Assembly: GCF_041333735.1 (NCBI RefSeq)
Contig: NZ_JBGKFB010000001.1
Location: 1,746,501 to 1,810,500, forward strand
DNA length: 64,000 nt
Direction: 5' to 3'
Source: Veillonella sp.
Lineage (GTDB): Bacteria; Bacillota; Negativicutes; Veillonellales; Veillonellaceae
The notes beneath the pieces were generated by a model. The model did not search any database. It was not told the DNA's origin and saw only the letters and a program-made list of their open reading frames with translations. Each line of letters opens with the position of its first letter. Position 1 is the first letter of the stretch. The translations under genes were made by a program, and so were the position numbers. Positions 26,540-35,475 of the stretch are shown in pieces.

Positions 26540-27178
26540 ATGAAGACATTATATATTGTGCGTCATGGTGAAACTGATTGGAATAAAATGGGGAAATATC
26601 AAGGTATTACAGATATTCCCCTCAATGAAAACGGTTTGAATCAAGCTAAAGCATGTGGTAATGCCCTTAAAGATGTTACCTTTGACCGTATCTTATCTAG
26701 TGATTTAAGTCGTGCCTTAGTTACAGCCGAAACGATTCGAGGTGACCGCACAACATCTATCACAGTAGATAAACGATTGCGAGAGCTTAATTTTGGTGAC
26801 TGGGAAGCTATGCTATTTTCAGACATTGAAGCACGTTGGCCCGGCCTTATTGATGAGATGTATTTGCGGCCTCATCTTGTAAAAGTACCAAATGGCGAAA
26901 GCTTTAAAGATTTGCAAGATCGTGCCTGGGCAGGTCTGGAAGAATTCCTCAATGTTAATGATGAGGAAGAGACTCTTTTAATAGCATGTCATGGCGGAAC
27001 TATTAGAACCTTATTATGTAAATTATTAGATATTTCTATTAGTCATTGTTGGAATTTTAGCCAAGGTAATACAGCTATTAATCGTATTTTCTATAATGGT
27101 ATGGGCGAATACGATCATAATATTTTGAATTTGCTCAATGATACAGCTCATGTTGAATTACTCCAAGGACATGTATGA
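26540..27178 (+). CDS. cobC: Histidine phosphatase, probable alpha-ribazole phosphatase (CobC-like)
   Basis: Phosphoglycerate-mutase-type phosphatase of 212 residues. The phosphohistidine motif YIVRHGETDWN is at residues 5-15, a second catalytic region includes RELNFGDWEAM, and the second histidine lies in ACHGGTIRTL. In this position after cobD it most likely removes the phosphate from alpha-ribazole phosphate or adenosylcobalamin phosphate. The family is broad and sequence alone would also permit a general sugar-phosphate phosphatase. Its end overlaps the rsuA start. Confidence 0.82.
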   Translation: MKTLYIVRHGETDWNKMGKYQGITDIPLNENGLNQAKACGNALKDVTFDRILSSDLSRALVTAETIRGDRTTSITVDKRLRELNFGDWEAMLFSDIEARWPGLIDEMYLRPHLVKVPNGESFKDLQDRAWAGLEEFLNVNDEEETLLIACHGGTIRTLLCKLLDISISHCWNFSQGNTAINRIFYNGMGEYDHNILNLLNDTAHVELLQGHV

Positions 27179-27876
27179 TGAGACTCGATAAATTATTGGC
27201 TAATAAAGCTTATGGCAGTCGAAAAGAAGTTCATCAACTCTTAAAGGATCAAAGAGTTACTATTAATGGTGAAATAACAACAAAAAAAGATATCCACGTT
27301 GATATTGAGTCTGATGTAATAACGGTTGATGGACAAGTGGTTAATACTAAGCAGCAGTATTATGTAAAATTTCATAAACCCAAAGGCTATGTTACAGCTG
27401 TGGAGGATGCAAATCATCCCGTTGTAATGGATTTATTGCCACCTGAATATATTAAAATGGGGGTAGTTCCTGTGGGAAGATTAGACAAGGATACAGAAGG
27501 ATTACTGTTGCTTACCAATGATGGTGTTTGGGGACACTCAATCATCAATGGTAATAAACATGTATCCAAGGTTTATTACGTAGAATATGATGGTGAGTTA
27601 ACAGAAGAAGGAATTCAACGTATAAAAGAGGGGATTGTACTAGGTGACGGAACCCATTGCAAGCCTGCTTTAATTGATGTTGTATCTTCTCAATCTCTGC
27701 ATATTACCATTGAAGAAGGCAAATATCATCAAGTAAAACGTATGATTGGTGCAGCAGGCGGTACTGTTACATATTTAAAACGGTTAACTATAGGCCATAT
27801 AGATTTAACAGGCATAGAAGAGGTTGGTTCTATACAGGACTTAACCATTGGTGATATAGAGGCTTTTAAAAAATAG
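27175..27876 (+). CDS. rsuA: Pseudouridine synthase, RsuA family
   Basis: Isomerises uridine in rRNA, probably U516 of 16S rRNA. The 233 residues have an N-terminal S4 RNA-binding domain (MRLDKLLANKAYGSRKEV) and the catalytic RsuA/RluB/E/F domain with VPVGRLDKDTEGLLLLTNDG, whose Asp is the nucleophile, and YHQVKRMIGAAG near the end. The gene overlaps cobC by four bases and has ATGATG at its start; either ATG may be used. RluB/E/F cannot be fully excluded. Confidence 0.88.
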   Translation: MMRLDKLLANKAYGSRKEVHQLLKDQRVTINGEITTKKDIHVDIESDVITVDGQVVNTKQQYYVKFHKPKGYVTAVEDANHPVVMDLLPPEYIKMGVVPVGRLDKDTEGLLLLTNDGVWGHSIINGNKHVSKVYYVEYDGELTEEGIQRIKEGIVLGDGTHCKPALIDVVSSQSLHITIEEGKYHQVKRMIGAAGGTVTYLKRLTIGHIDLTGIEEVGSIQDLTIGDIEAFKK

Positions 27877-27946
27877 CATAAAATTCTATTCAATATAGGT
27901 ATTTTATGGTAAGATTAATTGTACTTTATAGACTAGGAGCATGATT

Positions 27947-29020
27947 ATGAATGGATTAAATCTGCTACAACAGTATATTAAAGAGCAAGAATTAACAGGC
28001 GTCATTTTGATGAGCCCTATAAATTTACATTATTTTGCTGGTTTTACTGGTACTACAGGCTTTGCTATCATTACACAAGATAAAGCCTTTATGATTACTG
28101 ATTTCAGATATACTGAGCAAGCTACAAAACAATGTGAAGGATATACAGTCATTCAATATGAATCCTCTGTTATGGATACTCTTGTAGATATATTCAATGA
28201 GCATCATATTCACGAAGGTTTATTCGGTATTGAAGGCAAGCAAATGCCGGTAGATACGTATGAAACCTTATGTGATACATTAGATGAACGCTTTAATTTT
28301 ACTTCTATCAATTTTGCTAAACTACGAGCAGTTAAGCGAGAAGATGAATTAGAATTATTGCGAAAAGCTGCTAAAATTGGTGACGACGCCTTTGCTGCAT
28401 TATTACCACAATTAAAGGTAGGAATGACAGAAAACGAAGCGCGCATCATATTAGAAACAGAAATGTTAAAACGTGGATCAGAGGAGCCTTCCTTTGCAAC
28501 CATCGTTGCTTCTGGTAACCGTTCTAGTATGCCTCATGGTGTAGCTAGTGATAAGGTCATTGAAGCAGGTGATTTTGTTACCTTCGACTTTGGCTCCGTA
28601 TATAAGGGTTACCATTCCGATATGACTAGAACTATTGTAATGGGTCCTGCCTCTGAATTACAAAAAAAGCTGTATAGTATAGTTTTAGAAGCACAAAAAC
28701 GCGGCGTAGCTGCTGTTCGGGCTGGTATTACCGGTAAAGAACTCGATGCAGTATGTCGTGATTATATCAAAGAACATGGATATACCAAGGAATTTAATCA
28801 TGGTACTGGTCATGGCGTAGGTCTTGAGATTCACGAAGAACCAGTGGCTAATACAAAATCCGATACGGTATTTACAGAAAATATGATCATTACGGTAGAG
28901 CCTGGTATTTATATTACAGGTACTATCGGATTGAGAATAGAGGATAGTGTCATCGTCAAATCTGACGGCTATGAGGTGTTGACACATAGTCCAAAAGAGT
29001 TAATTGAAATAGGTATTTAG
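27947..29020 (+). CDS. M24 family Xaa-Pro peptidase
   Basis: Metallopeptidase of 357 residues that removes N-terminal residues preceding proline. It has the creatinase-like N-terminal domain (about 1-125) and the pita-bread catalytic domain with the five metal ligands: Asp in FVTFDFGSVY, Asp in YHSDMTRT, His in GTGHGVGLEIHE, Glu in VEPGIY and Glu in RIEDSV. The start at 27947 leaves seven bases after AGGAG; the ATG two codons upstream leaves only one. It is immediately upstream of efp, a common Firmicutes arrangement. Confidence 0.92.
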   Translation: MNGLNLLQQYIKEQELTGVILMSPINLHYFAGFTGTTGFAIITQDKAFMITDFRYTEQATKQCEGYTVIQYESSVMDTLVDIFNEHHIHEGLFGIEGKQMPVDTYETLCDTLDERFNFTSINFAKLRAVKREDELELLRKAAKIGDDAFAALLPQLKVGMTENEARIILETEMLKRGSEEPSFATIVASGNRSSMPHGVASDKVIEAGDFVTFDFGSVYKGYHSDMTRTIVMGPASELQKKLYSIVLEAQKRGVAAVRAGITGKELDAVCRDYIKEHGYTKEFNHGTGHGVGLEIHEEPVANTKSDTVFTENMIITVEPGIYITGTIGLRIEDSVIVKSDGYEVLTHSPKELIEIGI

Positions 29021-29035
29021 AAGGAGAAGAGTTAG

Positions 29036-29593
29036 ATGATTTCCAGTAATGATTTTCGTCCAGGTGTAACCGTTGAAATCGACGGTAATGTATGGCAAGT
29101 AGTTGATTTCCAACACGTTAAACCAGGTAAAGGTGCTGCATTCGTACGTACTAAAATGAAAAATTTGCAAACTGGTTCTGTAGTAGAACGTACGTTCAAT
29201 GCTGGTGAAAAAGTGCCTAAAGCACATGTTGACCGTCGTCGTATGCAATACTTATACGAATCTGATGGCGCTTACACATTCATGGATAACGAAACTTACG
29301 ATCAAGTTGAACTTAACCTTGAACAACTAGGTGATGCTAAAAACTTCCTTCTTGAAAATATGGAAGTATCCATCATGTTCTTCCAAGGTATCGTAATCGG
29401 TATCGATTTACCTGTATCTGTTGAACTTCGAGTAGTTGAAACAGACCCTGGTATCCGTGGTGATACTGCTACTGGTGGTAACAAACCAGCTGTATTGGAA
29501 ACAGGCTACACTGTAAAAGTACCTCTCTTCATTGAAGTAGATGATGTACTTCGTATTGATACTCGTACAGGTCAATACATCGAACGTGCCTAA
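29036..29593 (+). CDS. efp: Elongation factor P
   Basis: Relieves ribosome stalling at polyproline stretches. The 185 residues match EF-P end to end: start MISSNDFRPGVTVEIDG, loop KPGKGAAFVRTK carrying the lysine that is modified in many bacteria (second Lys of KPGKG), and a C-terminal OB domain with DPGIRGDTATGGNKPA and DTRTGQYIERA. Whether and how the lysine is modified here cannot be told; no epmA/B-like genes are in the window. It follows the M24 peptidase by 15 bases. Confidence 0.97.
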   Translation: MISSNDFRPGVTVEIDGNVWQVVDFQHVKPGKGAAFVRTKMKNLQTGSVVERTFNAGEKVPKAHVDRRRMQYLYESDGAYTFMDNETYDQVELNLEQLGDAKNFLLENMEVSIMFFQGIVIGIDLPVSVELRVVETDPGIRGDTATGGNKPAVLETGYTVKVPLFIEVDDVLRIDTRTGQYIERA

Positions 29594-29666
29594 TACTTAT
29601 TGATATGTATTGGGGCTAGATCTTTTCATGGAATCTGATTCCCCATATATCTAACATTTGCACTGT

Positions 29667-29714
29667 AAGCACTTGTCGTCTATGTAATTATATATAGGGA
29701 CAAGTGCTTTTTTT
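29667..29714 (+). terminator. Terminator between efp and the Gls24 operon
   Basis: AAGCACTTGTC (29667-29677) pairs with GACAAGTGCTT (29700-29709 plus the preceding G) and is followed by a run of T. It ends only 14 bases before the start of the next gene, so it may limit read-through from efp into the Gls24-to-recN block or act as an attenuator. Confidence 0.75.
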
Positions 29715-29727
29715 GAAAGAGGCCAGT

Positions 29728-30108
29728 ATGACCAAGAAAAATACTGAACTAGAGTCTGGTAAAATTAAGATTAGTGAAGATGTATATGCTACGATTGTTA
29801 CTATAGCAGCGCTTGAAACAAAGGGTATACATCATATGAGTTCTACCTTTAATGATGATGTAAATGCCTTCTTTAGACGTAAATCTGATTATGAAGGTGT
29901 AAAGATATCATTTAACGATGAAGGAGCTCTTTCTGTAACATTATATGTTTGCATTCAGTATGGATATCGTATTCCTGATGTGGCTTTACGTTTACAAGAA
30001 CGTATAAAAACGGCTTTAGTTTCTTATACCGAAATTGAGGTACAAACTATTGATGTAGTGGTACAAGACATTATTTTTGATGATTTAGTAACACCATCAC
30101 AGCCTTAG
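29728..30108 (+). CDS. Asp23/Gls24 family protein (first copy)
   Basis: Cytoplasmic protein of 126 residues in the alkaline-shock Asp23/Gls24 family (DUF322), like B. subtilis YqhY. It has the characteristic opening GKIKISEDVYATIVTIAALE, the KGIHHM segment, and the VTLYVCIQYGYRIPDVALRLQERIKTAL core followed by VDVVVQDI-like sequence. In Firmicutes yqhY lies between efp/accBC and nusB, as here. The ATG at 29728 has GAGG upstream; a GTG at 29704 lies within the terminator. Function is unclear; a link to envelope or acetyl-CoA carboxylase control is known in B. subtilis. Confidence 0.88.
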   Translation: MTKKNTELESGKIKISEDVYATIVTIAALETKGIHHMSSTFNDDVNAFFRRKSDYEGVKISFNDEGALSVTLYVCIQYGYRIPDVALRLQERIKTALVSYTEIEVQTIDVVVQDIIFDDLVTPSQP

Positions 30109-30120
30109 GAGAGGATCTAT

Positions 30121-30516
30121 ATGAGTTCAGATAAAGAATTAAACTACGGATTAGATATGGATACTATTAATATTGCAGACTCTGTCATCATAGATGTAGC
30201 AACAAAAACTTTAACCACTATACCAGGTATTCATTCTTTAAGCCCTCGCTTTTACGATGAACTAGTAGAGGGTATTACACATGCCTTTGGTCAACGCAGT
30301 TTACCAGGTATTAATGTTAAACATCGTAAAGATTTTATTGAAGTCAATATTTATATTAAAGCATTATATGGATACAATCTTATTGAATTATCCAAACAAT
30401 TGCAGTTAGAAATCAAACAAACCTTAAAGAATATGCTCGATCTTGATCATGTTAAGGTTGATGTTCATATTGAAGGTATTGTTAAAGAAAAGGAGCCAAC
30501 TCCACATGGTAATTAA
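30121..30516 (+). CDS. Asp23/Gls24 family protein (second copy)
   Basis: A second, diverged member of the same family, 131 residues. It keeps the pattern INIADSVIIDVATKTLTTIPGIHSL, the VNIYIKALYGYNLIELSKQLQLEIKQTL core and the VKVDVHIEGIVKE end. Tandem Gls24-type genes suggest a hetero-oligomer or a division of roles (inference). It overlaps the nusB start by 11 bases. Confidence 0.85.
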   Translation: MSSDKELNYGLDMDTINIADSVIIDVATKTLTTIPGIHSLSPRFYDELVEGITHAFGQRSLPGINVKHRKDFIEVNIYIKALYGYNLIELSKQLQLEIKQTLKNMLDLDHVKVDVHIEGIVKEKEPTPHGN

Positions 30517-30910
30517 GCGAAATCGACGTGAAGCACGTCAATACGCATTTCAAATGTTATATGCTAATGAATTTCATGCAGACCAAAGTGATGTTCAATT
30601 TCCAGAAGGACATATGCATAAATCTATGGATAAGGCCTATGCAAATAATATTATAAATGGTGTATTATCCGCTTCTGAAATTATAGATGCAGCATTACAG
30701 CCATTTTGTAAATCACGTAAAGTGGAAAACTTAGACAAGGTTGATCGTGCTATTTTACGTATTGCTCTATGGGAAATGACAAATGAAGATGAACCTTTAG
30801 AACCATCTATAGCCATTAATGAAGCTATTCAATTAGCTAAGGATTTTGGTTCTGATTCTTCCTATAAATTAATTAATGCAATTCTAGATGCATATAATAA
30901 GAGTAAATAA
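30506..30910 (+). CDS. nusB: Transcription antitermination factor NusB
   Basis: RNA-binding protein of the antitermination complex for rRNA operons. The 134 residues begin KRNRREARQYAFQMLYANEF and end with AINEAIQLAKDFGSDSSYKLINAIL, both typical. The ATG at 30506 lies ten bases after AAAGGAG; an in-frame start at 30443 lies inside the second Gls24 gene and would add 21 unconserved residues. Its stop overlaps the start of the next gene. Confidence 0.95.
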   Translation: MVIKRNRREARQYAFQMLYANEFHADQSDVQFPEGHMHKSMDKAYANNIINGVLSASEIIDAALQPFCKSRKVENLDKVDRAILRIALWEMTNEDEPLEPSIAINEAIQLAKDFGSDSSYKLINAILDAYNKSK

Positions 30911-31863
30911 TGAAACGATATTACTTAGGCATTGATACTAGTTGCTACACTACAAGTTGTGCCATTATAGATAGCGACTTTCAAATAGTTGGAGAAGCCC
31001 GCAAAATATTAGAGGTCAAACAGGGTGAGCGAGGACTACAACAATCAAATATGGTCTTTCAACATACAAAGGCATTGCCTAAGTTGATATCTGAATTGCC
31101 ACAACTACCAATTAGTGGTATCGGTGTTAGTGGTTTTCCTAGACGTGAGGAAAATTCTTATATGCCAGCCTTTATGGTAGGGCTAGGGTATGGTCAATCT
31201 CTAAGTCATATGATGAATGTACCTTTACAAGTTTTTGCACATCAAGAAAATCATATTTTAGCTGCCCTTCGAGAACTAAAAACAATTCCTAAAGATCCAT
31301 TTTTAGCACTTCATTTATCTGGTGGTACTACGGAGCTCGTATATTGTCATTATAAAGGAGAAGGCATATTTGAGTCTCACATTATTGGCGGCTCTAAGGA
31401 TTTACAAGGCGGTCAATATGTAGATCGTATTGGTGTTGCAATGGGTTTGCCATTTCCTGCAGGCAAACATCTAGAGTCATTAGCATTACAAACTAAAGAA
31501 TATGAACCATTACCATCTTCTGTAAAAGAAGGTTGGATAAGCTTTGCTGGGCCATGTAGTGCGGCTATGCGACGCATTAGTGATTCCATGAATGATATGG
31601 AAAAATCTAATCTATCGCGAGCTGTATTCACCTCTATTGGAAATGCACTAGAAAAAATGATTACCTATCATTTAAAAAATAAACCTGTTAAAACATTAAT
31701 TGCCGTAGGTGGTGTAATGAGCAATAGTATACTTCGTCATCGAATGGAGCATTATTGTATGCGTAATCACATTACATTACACGTGGCACAACCACAATTT
31801 TCTGTTGATAATGCCACTGGCAATGCTTTTGGCGCTGCTTTTTTAGAGGAAACTAGAGGATAA
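30910..31863 (+). CDS. TsaD/Kae1-like protein (M22 family paralogue)
   Basis: ASKHA-fold protein of 317 residues related to TsaD, the t6A37 threonylcarbamoyl transferase. It starts YYLGIDTSCYTTSCAI, keeps the metal ligands His111 and His115 (HQENH) and Asp300 (SVDNATGNAFG), and the nucleotide loops LHLSGGTTEL and AVGGVMSN. Yet it lacks the usual TsaD wording (HHMEGH, GVGLAK-type segments), and TsaD is normally about 340 residues and often near tsaB/E. It is probably a paralogue conserved beside nusB-xseA in Clostridia and Negativicutes. A t6A role is possible and not shown. Confidence 0.8.
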   Translation: MKRYYLGIDTSCYTTSCAIIDSDFQIVGEARKILEVKQGERGLQQSNMVFQHTKALPKLISELPQLPISGIGVSGFPRREENSYMPAFMVGLGYGQSLSHMMNVPLQVFAHQENHILAALRELKTIPKDPFLALHLSGGTTELVYCHYKGEGIFESHIIGGSKDLQGGQYVDRIGVAMGLPFPAGKHLESLALQTKEYEPLPSSVKEGWISFAGPCSAAMRRISDSMNDMEKSNLSRAVFTSIGNALEKMITYHLKNKPVKTLIAVGGVMSNSILRHRMEHYCMRNHITLHVAQPQFSVDNATGNAFGAAFLEETRG

Positions 31864-31865
31864 TC

Positions 31866-33089
31866 GTGAATGTATTAACCATTACACAATTAAACAATCT
31901 TATAAAGCGCACCTTAGACCGTGAATATCTACTTAAGAATCTTTATGTTAGCGGCACCATTATTAATGCAAAGCGTCATAGTAGTGGTCATATGTATTTC
32001 TCTTTAAAAGATGAAGAAGCCGCTATTGATGTTACCATGTGGTCTAGCACTGTTATGCAAAAAGGGTTGGCTAATGCCATTCAAAATGGTCTATTAGTAA
32101 CTGTAAAAGCATCTGTTAATTTTTACAATAAAATGGGCCGTTTAAATCTCATTGCATCCGATATGCAAATAGGTTCTAAAAGCCCATTACAGCTTGAATT
32201 TGACGCTTTAAAACGAGAATTAACTGCCTTAGGATACTTTGATGATAGCCATAAACAAAATTTACCGTATATGGCAAGTTGCATAGGGATTGTTACATCT
32301 CAATCTGGCGCCGTATTACATGATATTTTACATGTCAGTGAAAGACGAAACCCATTAGTTCGATTTAAATTGTTCTCCGTTCCTGTCCAAGGTAATACAG
32401 CAGGACCTGTTATAGCTAAAGGAATAGCAGCGGCTGATGCTGACCCAGAGGTAGACCTTATCATCGTTGGTCGTGGTGGCGGATCTATGGAGGATTTATG
32501 GTGTTTCAATGATAGAGCAGTTGTAGAGGCTATTTATACTGCTAATACACCGGTAATCTCAGCAGTAGGTCATGAAACAGATTATACCTTATGTGATTAT
32601 GTAGCAGATGCTCGTGGAGCAACGCCAAGTCACGCTGCAGAAATGGCTGTACTTCCTATCATTACACTACAAGATCAATTAACAGAAAAAGAAGAATACC
32701 TACACGAGTTTATACGTTATACATTACAACAGAAACGTACAGATTTAACATTGCTCTTTAATCGTAAATTAGGTATTCCAGCTCTACAATTTTTGCATAA
32801 ACAGAAAACGCATTTACAAGAGCTTTCACAATCATTAACTAATGCTACAAAAGAACGATGCAATACAGAGAAACATAGTTTAGCATTATTAGCTCAACAA
32901 TTAGAATCTCTAAATCCATTACAAATGATGGTAAAAGGGTTTGCAAAGGTTGAACATAATGATAAACCTATAACGTCTGTTACTCAATTACATCCAAAGG
33001 ATGATATACGAGTTACACTTGCTGATGGTTATGTGAATGCTACGGTAAAGGAGGCGCACAAAGATGGCCGCATCACTAAAAAATTATGA
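31866..33089 (+). CDS. xseA: Exodeoxyribonuclease VII large subunit
   Basis: Catalytic subunit of the nuclease that degrades single-stranded DNA to oligonucleotides. The 407-residue protein has the N-terminal OB-fold (YVSGTIINAKRHSSGHMYFSLKD split over about 27-50) and the catalytic domain with IGIVTSQSGAVLHDI, LIIVGRGGGSMEDLWCFND and ISAVGHETDYTLCDYVADARGATPSHAAE segments, followed by a coiled-coil region that binds XseB. It begins with GTG behind AGAGGA and overlaps xseB by 26 bases. Confidence 0.95.
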   Translation: MNVLTITQLNNLIKRTLDREYLLKNLYVSGTIINAKRHSSGHMYFSLKDEEAAIDVTMWSSTVMQKGLANAIQNGLLVTVKASVNFYNKMGRLNLIASDMQIGSKSPLQLEFDALKRELTALGYFDDSHKQNLPYMASCIGIVTSQSGAVLHDILHVSERRNPLVRFKLFSVPVQGNTAGPVIAKGIAAADADPEVDLIIVGRGGGSMEDLWCFNDRAVVEAIYTANTPVISAVGHETDYTLCDYVADARGATPSHAAEMAVLPIITLQDQLTEKEEYLHEFIRYTLQQKRTDLTLLFNRKLGIPALQFLHKQKTHLQELSQSLTNATKERCNTEKHSLALLAQQLESLNPLQMMVKGFAKVEHNDKPITSVTQLHPKDDIRVTLADGYVNATVKEAHKDGRITKKL

Positions 33090-33270
33090 AAAGAAATATA
33101 AAGCCTTAGAGGATATTGTGAAACAATTAGACGATGGTGATATGACCATCTCTGAACTCTTAACTCAATATAAAAAGGGCTTAACATTAGTAAAAGAATG
33201 TGCAGAAATGCTCGATTCGGTTGAAAATGAAGTTCAACAAATTATCGAAGAAGTCCGCATCAGCGAATAA
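33064..33270 (+). CDS. xseB: Exodeoxyribonuclease VII small subunit
   Basis: Small helical subunit, 68 residues, with the family core YKALEDIVKQLDDGDMTISELLTQYKKG and a C-terminal helix. The start is within the end of xseA behind AAAGGAGG, typical of translationally coupled xseAB. Confidence 0.94.
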   Translation: MAASLKNYEKKYKALEDIVKQLDDGDMTISELLTQYKKGLTLVKECAEMLDSVENEVQQIIEEVRISE

Positions 33271-33279
33271 GGAGATTCT

Positions 33280-34158
33280 ATGTTCAAAGATTATTTAGGG
33301 TCTAGCAAACAACATATTGAACAATGGTTAGGTGAGGTCTTAAGTAGCCCAAATCAAGAATTTAAACCTCTTTATGAATCCATGAGTTATAGCTTAATGC
33401 AAGGCGGCAAGCGAATCCGACCAATCTTATCTAAAGCTGTGTTAGAAATGCTTCATAAAAATCCAGCTGATTATAAGGAGTTTCTATGCGCCATGGAGTG
33501 TATCCATACATATTCCTTAGTACATGATGATTTACCAGCTATGGATAATGATGATTATCGCAGAGGTAATTTAACAAATCATAAAGTTTATGGTGAAGGT
33601 ATGGCTATTCTAGCTGGTGATGGTTTATTAACTTATGCTTTTCAACTAATGACTGAGAATAAAACTGCTACGCCTCAGCAAAAAATAGATGCTATTCAAT
33701 GTGTAGCTGCTGCAGCAGGCCCGGAAGGTATGGTCGGTGGTCAAGCCTTCGATATGCTCAGTGAAGATAAGCATATCCCACTAGAAGAGTTAAAGGTTTT
33801 GCACAGTGGAAAAACGGGTGCATTATTTAATGCGTCAGTAGAATTAGGCCTTATTTTAGGCAATGCAGATACGGCTACTCGAACAGCGCTTATGGAATAT
33901 GCTAATTGTTTAGGATTGTTATTCCAAATTACTGATGATATTCTAGATGTAACTGGAACTATTGAAGAATTAGGAAAGACTCCTGGTAGTGATATTCGAC
34001 AACATAAATCGACGTATGTATCTTTGCTTGGTTTAGAAGGAGCAAAAGAGCAAGCCCTATTAGTTGGCAAACAAGCTCACGATGCATTAAACTCTGTTTC
34101 TTATGATACATCTATATTATCTGCTCTAATTGATTATCTTTTAGAACGAACTAATTAA
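33280..34158 (+). CDS. ispA: Polyprenyl synthetase (farnesyl diphosphate synthase type)
   Basis: Prenyltransferase that makes farnesyl or geranylgeranyl diphosphate for isoprenoid lipids and quinones. The 292 residues show QGGKRIRPIL, the first Asp-rich motif VHDDLPAMDNDDYRRG (DDxxxxD type found in bacterial IspA), GMVGGQAFDM, and the second Asp-rich motif FQITDDILDVTG. Placement after xseB is the standard Firmicutes order; the dxs gene that often follows is absent here. Confidence 0.94.
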   Translation: MFKDYLGSSKQHIEQWLGEVLSSPNQEFKPLYESMSYSLMQGGKRIRPILSKAVLEMLHKNPADYKEFLCAMECIHTYSLVHDDLPAMDNDDYRRGNLTNHKVYGEGMAILAGDGLLTYAFQLMTENKTATPQQKIDAIQCVAAAAGPEGMVGGQAFDMLSEDKHIPLEELKVLHSGKTGALFNASVELGLILGNADTATRTALMEYANCLGLLFQITDDILDVTGTIEELGKTPGSDIRQHKSTYVSLLGLEGAKEQALLVGKQAHDALNSVSYDTSILSALIDYLLERTN

Positions 34159-34186
34159 TTGGTATTACCTGAAGAAGGTATAAATA

Positions 34187-34666
34187 ATGATTGATATATT
34201 ACCACAAATAGCACACAACTACATAGCGCAAGCTGCATTTTGGGGATGGTTTACTGCGCAGGCTATCAAATTTGTATGGCAACTAGTTCGGCATGGTAAA
34301 TTTTGTCCAGAACGCCTTGTGGGCTCTGGGGGATTTCCCAGTTCCCATACATCCTTTGTAATCGCTACAACTACGGCTATATATCTAAAAAGTGGGGCTT
34401 CGGATCTATTTATTCTATCCTTAGTATTTTCTATTGTAGTTATGTATGATGCATCTGGGGTGCGATTAGAAGCTGGGCGTCAAGCTCAAATTCTAAATCA
34501 AATTGTAGATTATTTTACAAAGAAAAACATACCTGTTGTCATTACTCGTAAAGAGGCCTTAAAAGAATTATTAGGACATACACCAATAGAGGTATTTGGA
34601 GGATTAATCCTCGGTATTCTTGTTGCATGTGTTCAATTTTATTATATTTATAATGGTGTTATATGA
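34187..34666 (+). CDS. Divergent PAP2 family membrane protein (YuiD-like)
   Basis: Small membrane protein of 159 residues with about four hydrophobic segments. It has WGWFTAQAIKFVWQLVRHGKF at the start and GGFPSSHTSFVIATTTA, the SxxH-type phosphatase motif, then YDASGVRLEAGRQAQILN and the C-terminal LGHTPIEVFGGLILGI with the last catalytic-like His. It matches the 'divergent PAP2' family, assumed to dephosphorylate a lipid phosphate. Lying between ispA and tlyA, it could act on a prenyl diphosphate (inference). It overlaps tlyA by four bases. Confidence 0.88.
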   Translation: MIDILPQIAHNYIAQAAFWGWFTAQAIKFVWQLVRHGKFCPERLVGSGGFPSSHTSFVIATTTAIYLKSGASDLFILSLVFSIVVMYDASGVRLEAGRQAQILNQIVDYFTKKNIPVVITRKEALKELLGHTPIEVFGGLILGILVACVQFYYIYNGVI

Positions 34667-35466
34667 GCAGTAAAGAACGTTTAGACATACTCCTCGTTAA
34701 CCGAGGACTTTTTGAAAGTAGAGAAAAGGCAAAAGCGGCCATAATGGCTGGCCAAATCTTCATGGATACTACGCGTATTGATAAAGCAGGTACAAAAATT
34801 CCTGTAGATGCCAATATTGTAGTAAAGGGTAATACGTTGCCTTATGTTAGTCGCGGTGGATTAAAGTTAGAAAAAGCTATTCAAACATATCCTATCAACT
34901 TACAGGATGCTGTTATGGTTGATATTGGTGCTAGCACAGGTGGTTTTACAGATTGCGCCCTACAAAATGGTGCCTCTAAAGTCTTTGCCATTGACGTAGG
35001 CTATAATCAATTAGCTTGGAAATTGCGTCAAGATCCGCGTGTGATTAATATGGAAAAGCAAAATATCCGTACTGTTACACCTGAGCAACTTGGTGAACTT
35101 GTGGACTTTATTTCTATTGATGTAGCATTTATTTCTTTGGACAAGGTTCTGCCAGTTGCGACTACCTTATTAAAGGATACAGGAGCTCTTGTTGCTTTGA
35201 TTAAGCCTCAATTTGAGGCGGGGAAAGAGAATGTAGGTAAAGGCGGTATAGTGCGAGATCCTGAAATCCATAAAGAAGTTTTACATCGTATCTTACATGT
35301 TGCTCATGATTGTGGATTATATATTCACGGCTTAACGTTCTCACCAATTAAAGGCATGGAAGGTAATATTGAGTTTTTAGGTTATTTTAAAAAGTACAAA
35401 GAAGGGGCTTTAGCCATTGATGATGCATTAATTGATACAGTGGTTGCAGAAGCCCATTCATTATAG
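34663..35466 (+). CDS. tlyA: TlyA family rRNA 2'-O-methyltransferase
   Basis: Methylates ribose 2'-O positions in 16S/23S rRNA; often annotated as hemolysin A. The 267 residues have an N-terminal S4 domain (ERLDILLVNRGLFESREKAKAAI), an FtsJ-like methyltransferase domain with VDIGASTGGFTDCALQNGA, and the catalytic lysine region LIKPQFEAGKENVGKGGIVRDPE. The tlyA-nadK-argR-recN order is conserved in Firmicutes. Confidence 0.93.
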   Translation: MSSKERLDILLVNRGLFESREKAKAAIMAGQIFMDTTRIDKAGTKIPVDANIVVKGNTLPYVSRGGLKLEKAIQTYPINLQDAVMVDIGASTGGFTDCALQNGASKVFAIDVGYNQLAWKLRQDPRVINMEKQNIRTVTPEQLGELVDFISIDVAFISLDKVLPVATTLLKDTGALVALIKPQFEAGKENVGKGGIVRDPEIHKEVLHRILHVAHDCGLYIHGLTFSPIKGMEGNIEFLGYFKKYKEGALAIDDALIDTVVAEAHSL

Positions 35467-35475
35467 GAGATTACT

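Noticed and set aside
34663..35466. Hemolysin annotation for tlyA
   Set aside because: The S4 plus FtsJ-like domains identify an rRNA methyltransferase; the haemolysin name is historical.
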